The translations under genes and the position numbers were made by a program. Shown one piece after another: positions 37,001-43,777 of a DNA stretch of 64,000 nt. The notes under the pieces were generated by a model. The model did no database searches and was not told where the DNA came from. It worked only from the letters and a program-made list of their open reading frames with translations. This DNA is from Spirosoma validum. Lineage in GTDB: Bacteria; Bacteroidota; Bacteroidia; Cytophagales; Spirosomataceae. Location: NCBI RefSeq assembly GCF_014699035.1, contig NZ_JACXAA010000012.1:1-64000 (forward strand), in the 5' to 3' direction. Positions within the stretch are counted from its first letter, which is position 1. Each line of letters starts with the position of its first letter.

Positions 37001-38208
37001 TCCTGCTTAACCAGCAGCTGACGAGCATCTCCACCCGAATACGTACTGCTGAATAGCCCCATATTTTCCAGATTCGTATAGAGCGTACTCCCCACAGCGG
37101 TAATTCCCCGAACGGCAGGTTTTTCCCCATCACCAGATTTATAGAACAAGCGATGAAAGTAGTTTTTACCCACCCGAATATGGTAGAGCCCAAAGCTGGT
37201 CCCCATCCACATACCTCCATTTTTGTCAACAAAGAAACTTCGGTCGTCAATCAGGCCGCCGGGCAACTGGTTGGTGATATCAAGAACGGTTTTTCCGGTG
37301 GAGTCACGCAGTTGGCAGCCATTCCAGAGTAACCCACTCTGATCAAAGACGTAGGCGAGTGGATACTGTATTTTCTCCGATTCGATGGGCTCCGGAGATT
37401 GTGTCTGAACATGCCCAGCTCGGTCAACTTTATACAGCTTGTCTATAGGATCGGATGGATCATTTGAGGTTGTGTACCGACAAAAGAACTCCGCATCGGC
37501 ATTGGGCTGGCCTAAACAGGCATAGAGTGCTCTTGGGTGATCATTGGTTTGCAGCACGCGCCCATCCATCGTCAATTCGACCAGCCTGGTTTCGTCGGCA
37601 AAAGCCCAAACGGTATTCCGAGCCGTAACGGCCCCCAGCACCAGGGTCTTGTACTGGGGGAATGACACCATCCGCAACCCCGTTCTAGGATGGTAAACAT
37701 TCAGTCTGGCTGGCTGGTAATCAATAAAAACAATGGCTCCGTCTGCGCTACTCAGCAGAAACTGCTTTACCGAGGGGGGGTGCATGGGTCGGGTCCGATG
37801 AAAGCGCTTCTCGAAGGAGGTGGCCACGCCCGTCACTGGGTTGAACAGGGTGATGGCTGACTTCCCCACGGGACCCATGAGCCACAACAGCCCGTTGGCA
37901 TCCTGGGCGATGGAATGAATATCGTCAAAATCAAGCCCGTTGCTTTCCTTAGTATACGTAGTGAACCTAGCCCCATCGAAGCGGCTGAGCCCAAGCTTGG
38001 TGCCAAACCACATAAAGTCCCGACGATCCTGAAGAATGGCATTTACTTCGCGGTGTGCCAGACCATTCTCAGGGCCATACCGCTGAACGGAGGCCACAAA
38101 GTGTTGACCTCCGGCCCATGAGTTGATGCCTAACAGGAAAGCAAGGATCAGGCTGATCGTTTGCCAATGGTGATTACTTATTGTCTGACTCGGAGGATGG
38201 GCTGTCAA
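34042..38208 (-). CDS. Hybrid two-component system sensor/regulator (HTCS)
   Basis: A single 1388-residue chain combines a whole phosphorelay. A signal anchor comes first, then Reg_prop beta-propeller repeats over roughly residues 40-690 and a Y_Y_Y module near 700-770. One membrane span follows near 780-797 (GWFAVALVFLWLGGGW), then HisKA with His848 in NISHEFRTPL, HATPase with NALNFTPPGG and DTGPGIDP, a receiver from about 1136 with Asp1184 in LSDVMMP, and a C-terminal AraC-type DNA-binding domain (VADVAYAVGFDNPRYFSRVF). HTCS proteins sense periplasmic oligosaccharides and switch on nearby polysaccharide genes. Here the divergent neighbour is only a truncated secreted-protein gene, so the original target locus may have been lost. 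The gene looks GC-richer than its surroundings and contains several G8-G9 runs on its coding strand. Confidence 0.95.
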   Translation of the reverse strand: MTAHPPSQTISNHHWQTISLILAFLLGINSWAGGQHFVASVQRYGPENGLAHREVNAILQDRRDFMWFGTKLGLSRFDGARFTTYTKESNGLDFDDIHSIAQDANGLLWLMGPVGKSAITLFNPVTGVATSFEKRFHRTRPMHPPSVKQFLLSSADGAIVFIDYQPARLNVYHPRTGLRMVSFPQYKTLVLGAVTARNTVWAFADETRLVELTMDGRVLQTNDHPRALYACLGQPNADAEFFCRYTTSNDPSDPIDKLYKVDRAGHVQTQSPEPIESEKIQYPLAYVFDQSGLLWNGCQLRDSTGKTVLDITNQLPGGLIDDRSFFVDKNGGMWMGTSFGLYHIRVGKNYFHRLFYKSGDGEKPAVRGITAVGSTLYTNLENMGLFSSTYSGGDARQLLVKQDVFNSLSDTLGAKLYLGQGNTLVGYDYQTTKTTVMLMPSLGTIWTMHSFSVSPYRLLAGGDPGLWLVDPLTQHVVPFRNYNQFPELTRAHVLHIGADRQGTLWLCATTGLYTVDPRKGVTARYWRGGSGPFKLPVDSYQHFYQDPQGLFWLATANAGLVRWDRVRCLYRQFRRADGLNNDNIYAVYADRRGHLWLSSDNGIMQFDPVRLTTRTYTVQEGISHNEFNRIAHYQDARGRLYFGGLNGVTAFDPRDFEAESPMPSLPLRVVSFRQFDADRNTLVDKTGELLRTGQITLLPDDWSSILDFALLNYTDAQKNTYAYQFKGVDNTWRYQTESSLRLGNLPYGDHELLIRGQAADGRMSSATLSIGVHVLRPFYLRGWFAVALVFLWLGGGWVWGRWRDRRHQRAQIRLQTQINEATRVIARQAQDLQQLDETKSRFFANISHEFRTPLTVILGMADNLHQQAAPQLRQSAILIERNGRNLLRLINQILDLSRLEAGQMPIKLVRTDLIRFIRYVGESFQWQAQAKGVDLIVHAEKDVCEADFNPDKLQDILANLLGNALNFTPPGGEVRCEVAIQTRWQPLAPAGYHEALTPTSHLNEPWIQITVSDTGPGIDPASLTKIFDRFYQARPGLAGPHQAGPPQAESVRGGTGIGLSLVRELVNLMQGGLAVRNRPGLGGGGLAGPGLGTEFVVRLPLTRQAPLADDVRPTPDSGEMDEGGRSDPEEAPDRPMLLLVEDNNDVATYIQTCLREDYQIIRAENGQIGIDLALATTPDLILSDVMMPVKDGFELCATLKNDERTSHIPIVLLTARAAVDDRMAGLRRGGDAYLVKPFQREELLLVLGNLLQTRRLLQRYYSQRALGNQQPSPGLAGETDTREDQFVVKLRSTLERHLDNVALDTNMICELMGMSRNSLYRKVMALTGLSVIPYLRALRLQKAEELLLNSTLSVADVAYAVGFDNPRYFSRVFSEEKGVSPSSFRDME
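34518..35299. repeat. C8-C9 homopolymer tracts inside the HTCS gene
   Basis: Three runs lie in the coding region: C9 at 34518-34526 (receiver), C9 at 34958-34966 (end of ATPase domain) and C8 at 35292-35299 (ATPase domain). All are in frame as given. Runs of this length can slip, producing phase-variable frameshifts, or reflect sequencing error. Confidence 0.85.
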
Positions 38209-38748
38209 CTCTAGTTAGCGCCTTAGTTTAATACGTGCACCCAGTAGGCAATTCGATTGCTGCCATCATACCCCGTGCTGGATCATTACTATAAATAGAG
38301 AGCTTTCCTTCTGCCCTGGTAGTGAGGTTTAACACGGCAAGAACATAGACTCACAGCTAGGTTAACCTGGACAGATCAAGTTTGTTTTCCTGAACGAATG
38401 AAACAAATCGACTCCTTCTTTTTCACTTTTTGGTTAAGGTGTAACAAAAATGCACTGGGTTGAGCAAAATCTGCACCTATTTGGGCGAAATCTACACATC
38501 GATCTGGCCGCTTTGGGCTAAACTTGCCCACTCATTCGACACCCAAAAGGGCTCTCTGTTTCCATCCTCATTAGAAGAGAGTAAGCCGGGATTGGCGGCC
38601 GTCGAATCTTGATCTTTTTTTACTTGATCCCTGCTAAATGCTTCCCTTGTCTACACGCCCCTGCGCGGGCCGCGGGCCTTGACCACCCCCGCAGCGATTC
38701 ACCTTACCGTTTTCTTTCTTTAGTAACTGTCTGTTTCAACGCATCTGT
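38209..38748. other. Divergent intergenic region upstream of HTCS
   Basis: The 540-base gap separates the HTCS start from the truncated secreted-protein gene and should hold both promoters and any HTCS operator. No gene and no clear palindrome were recognised. Confidence 0.6.
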
Positions 38749-39153
38749 ATGACGCTTTCTTTACCTTTCTTTACCCACTTTAGAACGGGAGCCCTCAGCC
38801 TGCTCGTACTACTGCTCGGCACGGGCCTGCTGGCTCAGGGCCAAACGATCCGCTACGTTAAGCCAGCTGCCACGGGCACAGGCGTTATAATCCGAATTGC
38901 CGAATTGAATCGAGATGCTATACATGACCTTCCTATCAGGGCAAGAGAGCACTTTCACTTAAGTACTAACGTGGATCTAAGTAAAAGTTCGTCGGAAGTG
39001 ATTGTCGGAAGGCTGGATACCAAAGGGACTGGTAACTTCTATAATATGTACGTTTCAAAAGACGAACAAGCGCCTTCTGGACTTTTGCAACAGCCACTAC
39101 GATTATGTAAAGGGAAAAAAGCTAGAGCTTCTAAAAAGGCTAGCCAGATCTAA
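38749..39153 (+). pseudogene. 5' fragment of a secreted protein fused to unrelated sequence
   Basis: The N-terminus has a signal peptide (SLLVLLLGTGLLAQGQ) followed by TIRYVKPAATGTG, which is how many secreted right-handed beta-helix proteins of this group begin. Instead of the expected continuation (DGSSWANA-like) the frame runs at about position 38885 into AT-richer sequence of different character (ELNRDAIHDLP). A further frameshift is likely near 39056, because protein-like sequence (LLDFCNSHYDYVKGKKLELL) resumes in another frame up to 39214. I read it as a large gene cut off by an insertion or deletion; an intact 134-residue novel protein is the alternative. Confidence 0.5.
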
Positions 39154-39174
39154 TCTTAGCTTTGTGCTAATTAC

Positions 39175-39711
39175 TCAAATATCTCTGAAAAGTTCGGTTT
39201 TGCCATCTGGGTAAACCCGGATGCGTACTTCATTATGAAGATTGCCCGCTATAAGCGATTTTACCCGGTGTACAGTTCCATCGGCTTCTTTGACATAATT
39301 GACAAAAGCCCCTTTGTCTTCCTCTAGTCGTTTAAAACGTCGATCAACTAACTTATCAACTGCTTCATGATAAGCTTGAGGAAAGTTTAAATGACGTTCA
39401 TACCCGTAGCGGATTAGTATAAGTACATTATCAATAAAGGTATATTGAGAAGGCACTTCAAACATTTTAAAGTAAGAAGTCCGTTCTTTATCAATGGCGC
39501 TCAAATGGAATTGATACCCATTTTGAAGCTGATTGTATTGAAAAACGATGATGCCTGTTGAATCTGAAATCAAGGCTAAATTTCTCGCTTCTCGGATATA
39601 GTTGTGAATATGATGTAATGAAGTTGAATCTTGAATCTCAATACGAGTAGGAGACTGAGCTAAGCCTAATTGAGCCATTAATAGTAGGATACAGACTACT
39701 GAAAATCTCAT
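39175..39711 (-). CDS. Secreted protein of unknown function
   Basis: The 178-residue product has a signal peptide (MRFSVVCILLLMAQLGLAQ) and a mature part without recognised domain: SLHHIHNYIREARNLAL, a beta-rich middle and a basic, charged C-terminal half (DKLVDRRFKRLEEDKGAFVNYVKEADG) ending VYPDGKTELFRDI. Its 3' end overlaps the tail of the frameshifted plus-strand remnant. It is the largest gene of an AT-rich islet and the 15-base motif GTATAAGTGGCATTA lies 14 bases upstream of its ATG. The gene is intact, but its function is unknown. Confidence 0.7.
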   Translation of the reverse strand: MRFSVVCILLLMAQLGLAQSPTRIEIQDSTSLHHIHNYIREARNLALISDSTGIIVFQYNQLQNGYQFHLSAIDKERTSYFKMFEVPSQYTFIDNVLILIRYGYERHLNFPQAYHEAVDKLVDRRFKRLEEDKGAFVNYVKEADGTVHRVKSLIAGNLHNEVRIRVYPDGKTELFRDI

Positions 39712-39724
39712 ATCTAATTTTGTT

Positions 39725-39739
39725 GTATAAGTGGCATTA
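39725..39739. repeat. 15-bp repeat, copy 1
   Basis: GTATAAGTGGCATTA, identical to 40007-40021. It lies directly upstream of the secreted-protein gene ending at 39711 and may be part of a shared promoter or leader. Confidence 0.85.
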
Positions 39740-39800
39740 CGTAAAGGGATAAACGATAGAACCCGCCATTCTCAGTGAATACCAGATTACTTCAACCTTA

Positions 39801-39956
39801 TTACTTTCCTCCTATTTCGGAGTGCCACCCTAGCTTAGTTATCCCTTCTTTCCTGGTTTTGTGTTTCATTTGCTTTTTTTCATTTCGATACCAAAAAAGC
39901 TGACTTATCTGAAACCATGTGTTTTTATACCAGCGCTCTAGTTGACTCCATTTCAT
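39801..39956 (-). CDS. Possible 51-residue basic protein
   Basis: An ATG frame (start 39956) encodes a Trp- and Lys-rich peptide beginning MKWSQLERWYKNTWFQISQL and ending KLGWHSEIGGK. It has no signal peptide or membrane helix. It is short but has a biased, protein-like composition and lies 51 bases downstream of the second copy of the 15-bp motif, as its neighbours do. No family recognised. Confidence 0.35.
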   Translation of the reverse strand: MKWSQLERWYKNTWFQISQLFWYRNEKKQMKHKTRKEGITKLGWHSEIGGK

Positions 39957-40006
39957 AAATAGGAGACTAAATTTTAAGATAAAAAATTAATCCTTATAGA
40001 GTTGTC

Positions 40007-40021
40007 GTATAAGTGGCATTA
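40007..40021. repeat. 15-bp repeat, copy 2
   Basis: GTATAAGTGGCATTA, identical to 39725-39739. A weaker relative, CTATAAGTGGAGTTAT, occurs at 40354-40369 upstream of the next small gene, and TTGTATAA occurs upstream of the one after. Confidence 0.85.
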
Positions 40022-40094
40022 GGTTATTTACTTTTTCCAGTAAAGAAAAAAGCTGAACAAGGATGTTTCAATTAAGGAAGTGATAGGATTCAAC

Positions 40095-40328
40095 TTACCA
40101 CTGAGCCCAGTAGAACAAACTCAGAATACCCGCATAGATCATTAGGATATATAACCGATTAGGTAAGGCTATCAACATGTAGATCAATGACACCCATATG
40201 CAAACTTCCTGACTAATATGCTCACTGAGCTGATAGCCCTGAGTAATACCGTACCCGACTAGCCCCAGCAAGATAATTTTTAGGGGGCGCTGTTTCAACG
40301 GGAAAATGGTTTGTAAGTACGCTATCAT
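40095..40328 (-). CDS. Small membrane protein of unknown function
   Basis: The 77-residue product has at least two hydrophobic helices (IILLGLVGYGITQGY and VSLIYMLIALPNRLYILMI) and a C-terminal aromatic segment (AGILSLFYWAQW). The N-terminus is short and basic (MIAYLQTIFPLKQRPLK). It lies 26 bases downstream of the weak motif copy at 40354-40369. No family recognised; likely an inner-membrane protein. Confidence 0.6.
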   Translation of the reverse strand: MIAYLQTIFPLKQRPLKIILLGLVGYGITQGYQLSEHISQEVCIWVSLIYMLIALPNRLYILMIYAGILSLFYWAQW

Positions 40329-40379
40329 AATGAAAATCAGGTCACTCTTTATTCTATAAGTGGAGTTATATTAACTTAG

Positions 40380-40502
40380 CTACTTTCTTAAGTATTTAAG
40401 TAGGACTAGGATACCTAATACTCCTAAGGTTAGACCTACAATGTAAGCCAAAATAGTGAAAATGATAAAGAGAGTTTGGAGGTATTGAAACGATTGGTCC
40501 AT
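40380..40502 (-). CDS. Possible 40-residue single-span membrane peptide
   Basis: An ATG frame (start 40502) encodes MDQSFQYLQT, then a long hydrophobic helix of about 25 residues (LFIIFTILAYIVGLTLGVLG and on) and a basic end KYLRK. The shape is that of a small membrane peptide, with the positive-inside end at the C-terminus. TTGTATAA lies about 13 bases upstream, echoing its neighbours. It is 51 bases from the next gene on the same strand, suggesting a small operon. Confidence 0.45.
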   Translation of the reverse strand: MDQSFQYLQTLFIIFTILAYIVGLTLGVLGILVLLKYLRK

Positions 40503-40679
40503 AGCTGATTTTCCGTTGTATAATTTGCTTTGTGTTAATTCGTCCTTACCCATTTGGTGAGCCCGTTTCGGCTTGAGGTCAAAAATCTGTTATGTTTTCC
40601 ATAGCTGATATGACGTAATGACTCCTTACTTTCAAAACTGATAGTTCGGTTGAACAGCTCTATAATTTTGCCATTCGTT

Positions 40680-40826
40680 TCAATTCACTATCGTTTCGGC
40701 ACTATCGCAAAGATCTGATAATTTTTCACTCAGGGTTCTTAAATAGCTTTCGGAAGTTAATCCATTTTCAGCTAATTCTATATCCTGTAATAAGCTATCG
40801 ATTTTGAAGAAATCGTCATCTTCCAT
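40680..40826 (-). CDS. Short acidic protein, N-terminus uncertain
   Basis: From the ATG at 40826 the frame gives 48 residues beginning MEDDDFFKIDSLLQDIELAE and ending CDSAETIVN. The same frame stays open upstream to about 40919 with strongly protein-like sequence (LRIYKKYKGDVDYFARATHN). It resembles a family of 70-80-residue Bacteroidota proteins that I remember only loosely. No ATG exists in that upstream part, and it abuts the IS3 OrfA fragment, so the true start was probably lost at that junction. Confidence 0.5.
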   Translation of the reverse strand: MEDDDFFKIDSLLQDIELAENGLTSESYLRTLSEKLSDLCDSAETIVN

Positions 40827-40894
40827 AATCGTCCGTTTATTGTGAGTTGCACGAGCAAAATAATCAACATCACCTTTGTATTTTTTATATATCC

Positions 40895-41062
40895 TCAGTT
40901 TCTGAAGGCTAATACCTGCATACCTATATGCTTAGCTTTCCATCCGTAAAAGGTAGCTTCGCTGATGCCGTGCTCTCGGCTGATCTGCGCGACGGTTTGG
41001 CCACTGTCTTGCTGTTTGAGAATGGCTACAATCTGAGCTTCGGTGAATTGTGTTACTTTCAT
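40895..41062 (-). pseudogene. IS3-family transposase OrfA fragment
   Basis: The 55-residue frame starts MKVTQFTEAQIVAILKQQ and continues through VAQISREHGISEATFYGWKAK, the helix-turn-helix of IS3-family OrfA proteins. It departs from the family after about residue 45-50 and stops. The leucine-zipper part of OrfA and the whole OrfB integrase are absent, so this is a dead remnant. No terminal inverted repeats were found on either side. Confidence 0.85.
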
Positions 41063-41121
41063 TTCCCCTTTGTAAACCTGTGAAAGTTAGTTGTTTTACT
41101 CTACTTTTCACTGGCTCTCTT

Positions 41122-41580
41122 TTAAGGGATCAAGACACCGTAAGTCTGCACTACGTCGCGGATTAGTGTGGAAACGACTGGTAAACCTGCCGCTAAATAT
41201 TCCGGCGTTTTGGTTGGGCTAATAAACTGCGTTGATTTATTAATCGCGAACGGCATCATGGCAACCTGCCAGTTGCTGAAATAGGCTGGTAATTCGTTGT
41301 AATCCTTCATAACCAGATAATGCAGCTTGGGGCCGATTGGCAGCGTTGCCGGGTTTATTTTGACTACAGGACCTAACAGTATAAATTATTGGGCTGGCGG
41401 CTGGCCAACTCACGTAGTAATACCAGGTCCAATCGCTCATCAATAACACCATTGTACCCGATTCGCGGGTAAGCCATGGCTGCCTGATCGGCAGGATCGT
41501 CTAAACTAGTCAGCGATTTAGTCGAATTGGCAGAGCAAAAATGAGTATAATCGATACAACTCGGGAAAGCGGCAATTGCT
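41122..41580 (-). pseudogene. Glycosyltransferase fragment
   Basis: Two frames join into one family-1-type glycosyltransferase segment. The first, from about 41580, reads CIDYTHFC...DQAAMAYPRIGYNGVIDERLDL and stops after QPNNLYC; the second continues LGPVVKINPATLPIGPKLHY and then ELPAYFSNWQVAMMPFAI, ISPTKTPEYLAAGLPVVST. A frameshift near 41388 separates them, and both the N-terminal Rossmann domain and the C-terminal end are missing. The ELPAYF...TPEYLAAGLPVVS pattern is the nucleotide-sugar-binding site of such enzymes. It is non-functional. Confidence 0.8.
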
Positions 41581-41858
41581 GATCGATCAATTGACCCACC
41601 ACTGTTCAGACGTAGAATTCATAGTTGAAAGCGTTAGGATTGATCGGCGCTGGTAGCCAATTTATTTAGCTGGAGAGCTTATATAAACCCAACCCATCGG
41701 CCAGCACTTTAACGAACTCAGCTTGTCTGCAAGTGAGGTAACGGCTCTTTCGATATAGAAGCAACTTATTGTAAATCTCCCCTATTTACCTAGTAAGTCT
41801 CTAGCTTTTAGTTACTTTATGTTGTAATTTTGGTGAACGACATACCCAAGCAACGTTC

Positions 41859-42347
41859 ATGAAGAATCAATTACCTGATAACCCAACCGCTCGGGATAAC
41901 TTTAAAAATGCCAACCTGTTAATTATTGACGATAATCCGGATCATGGAATTTTAATGAAGGATACTATCAATCAATGTTTACCGGAAGTCAAAACCGCGC
42001 TTGTCTCTTCTGAAACCGAAGCCCTTTTCTTTCTCAATCAGTGTCGCACCGAAGAGTGGAATTACCCCAAATTAATTCTACTGGATCTATACCTGCCCGA
42101 ACCCCAAAATGGCTGGCGGTTGCTGGAACAAATTAAAGCGATGCCCGCAGCCATGGGTAAAATTCCGGTTGTGCTGTTAAGTCAATCGAGCAGCCAAACT
42201 GATGTTGCTGAAGCTTACCAGCGTGGGTGCTCATCCTATTTAGTTAAACCCCGCCTGGCCTCCGATTGGATTCGTTACTTTCAAACCCTGCGCACGTATT
42301 GGTGGGAAACGGTTACCTTACCCAAGATTGAGATTTCGTTATTTTAG
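41859..42347 (+). CDS. Stand-alone response regulator receiver
   Basis: A 162-residue single-domain receiver with the acid pocket (LLIIDDNPDHG), phosphoacceptor Asp in ILLDLYLPEP, and the conserved Lys in YLVKPR. The switch Ser/Thr is in VVLLSQSS. There is no output domain, so it should pass signals by protein contact or phosphotransfer. The C-terminal RTYWWETVTLP resembles the ends of the two neighbouring receiver proteins, pointing to common descent. It is convergent with the LytTR gene, 15 bases away. Confidence 0.93.
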   Translation: MKNQLPDNPTARDNFKNANLLIIDDNPDHGILMKDTINQCLPEVKTALVSSETEALFFLNQCRTEEWNYPKLILLDLYLPEPQNGWRLLEQIKAMPAAMGKIPVVLLSQSSSQTDVAEAYQRGCSSYLVKPRLASDWIRYFQTLRTYWWETVTLPKIEISLF

Positions 42348-42362
42348 TCGAAAGCGGTTTGG

Positions 42363-43145
42363 TCAGTCAACTAATTGAACGGTTTTCAACCAATAGTCGA
42401 CTATCTGGTTGAGGATTCGAACCAGCGAACTCGGATCGTCTGGAACAACAACCACGGAATTGGCATCCAGTTGGTATGCCTGCATCATATTTTCTGACGG
42501 TGGTATTAGATAAATCACCGGAATTGCCCGCAACCGGGCATGGCCTTTAAGCCTTTGGACCGTCATTATACTATCGGCCCGGTTCATTCGGGAATCAATA
42601 ATAATTAATTTTGGCCATTGATCAGGTGGGCAAAGAAGCAAGGCTGAGGCCAGTTCTGCGCCCGCTGTTGAGGACTGCAACGTATAGGGTATATCCAGTT
42701 GACGAAGGCATTGCTCAGTCAGCAGTAACGTATCACCACTCATAATCACCTGTATCTGTTGCCGTGTTACCTGTTTCTGAGTCAGAATGGGCTGAATAGA
42801 CAACGAGGGTTCAGAAATATCGATCGCGTTATTCTCGTTTTTTAGTAATTGAGCTACCTCTTTCCATCGCCGACGGCTCACGGGTAGTTCGGTACCATCG
42901 ACCAGCCGAACTGATCCTGCCATTTTGGGGCGGGGAGGCTGGTGTACACTAATAATACAAGTCGGGTTAATCAGCGCTGTTTTGTGAATGCGAATAAACG
43001 TCGGTAGCCGTTCTTCAAAATAAAGTAAGGGTTTTGCCAGTAACCGTCGTTCGCCACTGCGAAACTGAAGCCAGGCATAATTATCCGCTCCAATGAAGTA
43101 AGCCAGTAAGGACGGCTGTTCAAGAAGTTGGTGGATCAGTAGCAC
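42363..43145 (-). CDS. LytTR DNA-binding protein with C-terminal degenerate receiver
   Basis: The first 100 residues are a LytTR domain (ADNYAWLQFRSGERRLLAKPL, RIHKTALINPTCI, GTELPVSRRRWKEV). A linker leads to a receiver-like domain from about residue 131. Order is reversed compared with the usual receiver-LytTR regulators. In the receiver the phosphoacceptor Asp184 (IIIDSRM) remains. The N-terminal acid pair is reduced to a single Asp in VIMSGD, and the Lys is absent (VVVVPDD), so normal phosphorylation chemistry is doubtful. The end (DYWLKTVQLVD) resembles the ends of the adjacent stand-alone receivers, suggesting fusion of such a receiver to a LytTR protein. It lies 29 bases downstream of the receiver gene at 43175. 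Confidence 0.88.
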   Translation of the reverse strand: MLLIHQLLEQPSLLAYFIGADNYAWLQFRSGERRLLAKPLLYFEERLPTFIRIHKTALINPTCIISVHQPPRPKMAGSVRLVDGTELPVSRRRWKEVAQLLKNENNAIDISEPSLSIQPILTQKQVTRQQIQVIMSGDTLLLTEQCLRQLDIPYTLQSSTAGAELASALLLCPPDQWPKLIIIDSRMNRADSIMTVQRLKGHARLRAIPVIYLIPPSENMMQAYQLDANSVVVVPDDPSSLVRILNQIVDYWLKTVQLVD

Positions 43146-43174
43146 GTTTATTTCGGTTTGTAGGAAGGAAAAAT

Positions 43175-43591
43175 TCAGTTGTTTTTTAGTGCAGACCCAT
43201 TGGTATCAACCCAGTAGGTACAGACCTGTTTAAATAACTTCGTCATAGACGGTATATTCATAGGCTTTGCCAGGCAGGAGTTGGCTCCGGCTTCGTAACA
43301 CGCCTGAATTTCTCCCTGCCCTGTTGCACTAGTTATCATGACTACTGGCATCAGCTTCCAGTCTTGTCTGGCCTTGAGCTGCAAGAGTGTCTGATGACCA
43401 CTCATTCCAGGCATATGTAAATCAAGCAATACTAAAGCTGGCTGTTTCGGACTTGCTACTAAGCTGCTCAGCATAGTCTCACCACTGGAGAATAGTAAAA
43501 CGGAATAATCCGGTAAGAATTCAACAAATACGTACTGAACTAACTGTAGGTAGTCTGTCTCATTATCAATTACATAAATTAATGGCTTCAT
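43175..43591 (-). CDS. Stand-alone response regulator receiver
   Basis: A 138-residue receiver. Asp in VIDNETD (acid pocket, second residue Asn), phosphoacceptor in LVLLDLHMPGMSG, Thr in MITSATG and Lys in CLAKPMN are all present, so it should be phosphorylatable. It ends with a TYWVDTNG segment like its neighbours. It is between the histidine kinase upstream and the LytTR protein downstream on the same strand, and is the natural candidate to receive phosphate from that kinase. Confidence 0.92.
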   Translation of the reverse strand: MKPLIYVIDNETDYLQLVQYVFVEFLPDYSVLLFSSGETMLSSLVASPKQPALVLLDLHMPGMSGHQTLLQLKARQDWKLMPVVMITSATGQGEIQACYEAGANSCLAKPMNIPSMTKLFKQVCTYWVDTNGSALKNN

Positions 43592-43777
43592 TACGTAGGC
43601 TTAGCTGATAGGTTAAGAATAGGGTTAACTAGGTTGGGGATGTGAAGCCATTTTTGCTGGCGAGAGCAGATAACCCAGGACAAGTTTTAAACAGGCATCT
43701 CGCTTGGTAAAACAGGAAGATATTATAGGTGAAACGGATTTGGTTGACAGTAACGTGACGCTGCATGGAAATGATTG

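Noticed and set aside
39725-40369. Integron-like cassette array suggested by repeats between small genes
   Set aside because: The motif lacks paired RYYYAAC/GTTRRRY cores and a foldable attC structure, and no integron integrase is present. An upstream regulatory repeat is more likely.
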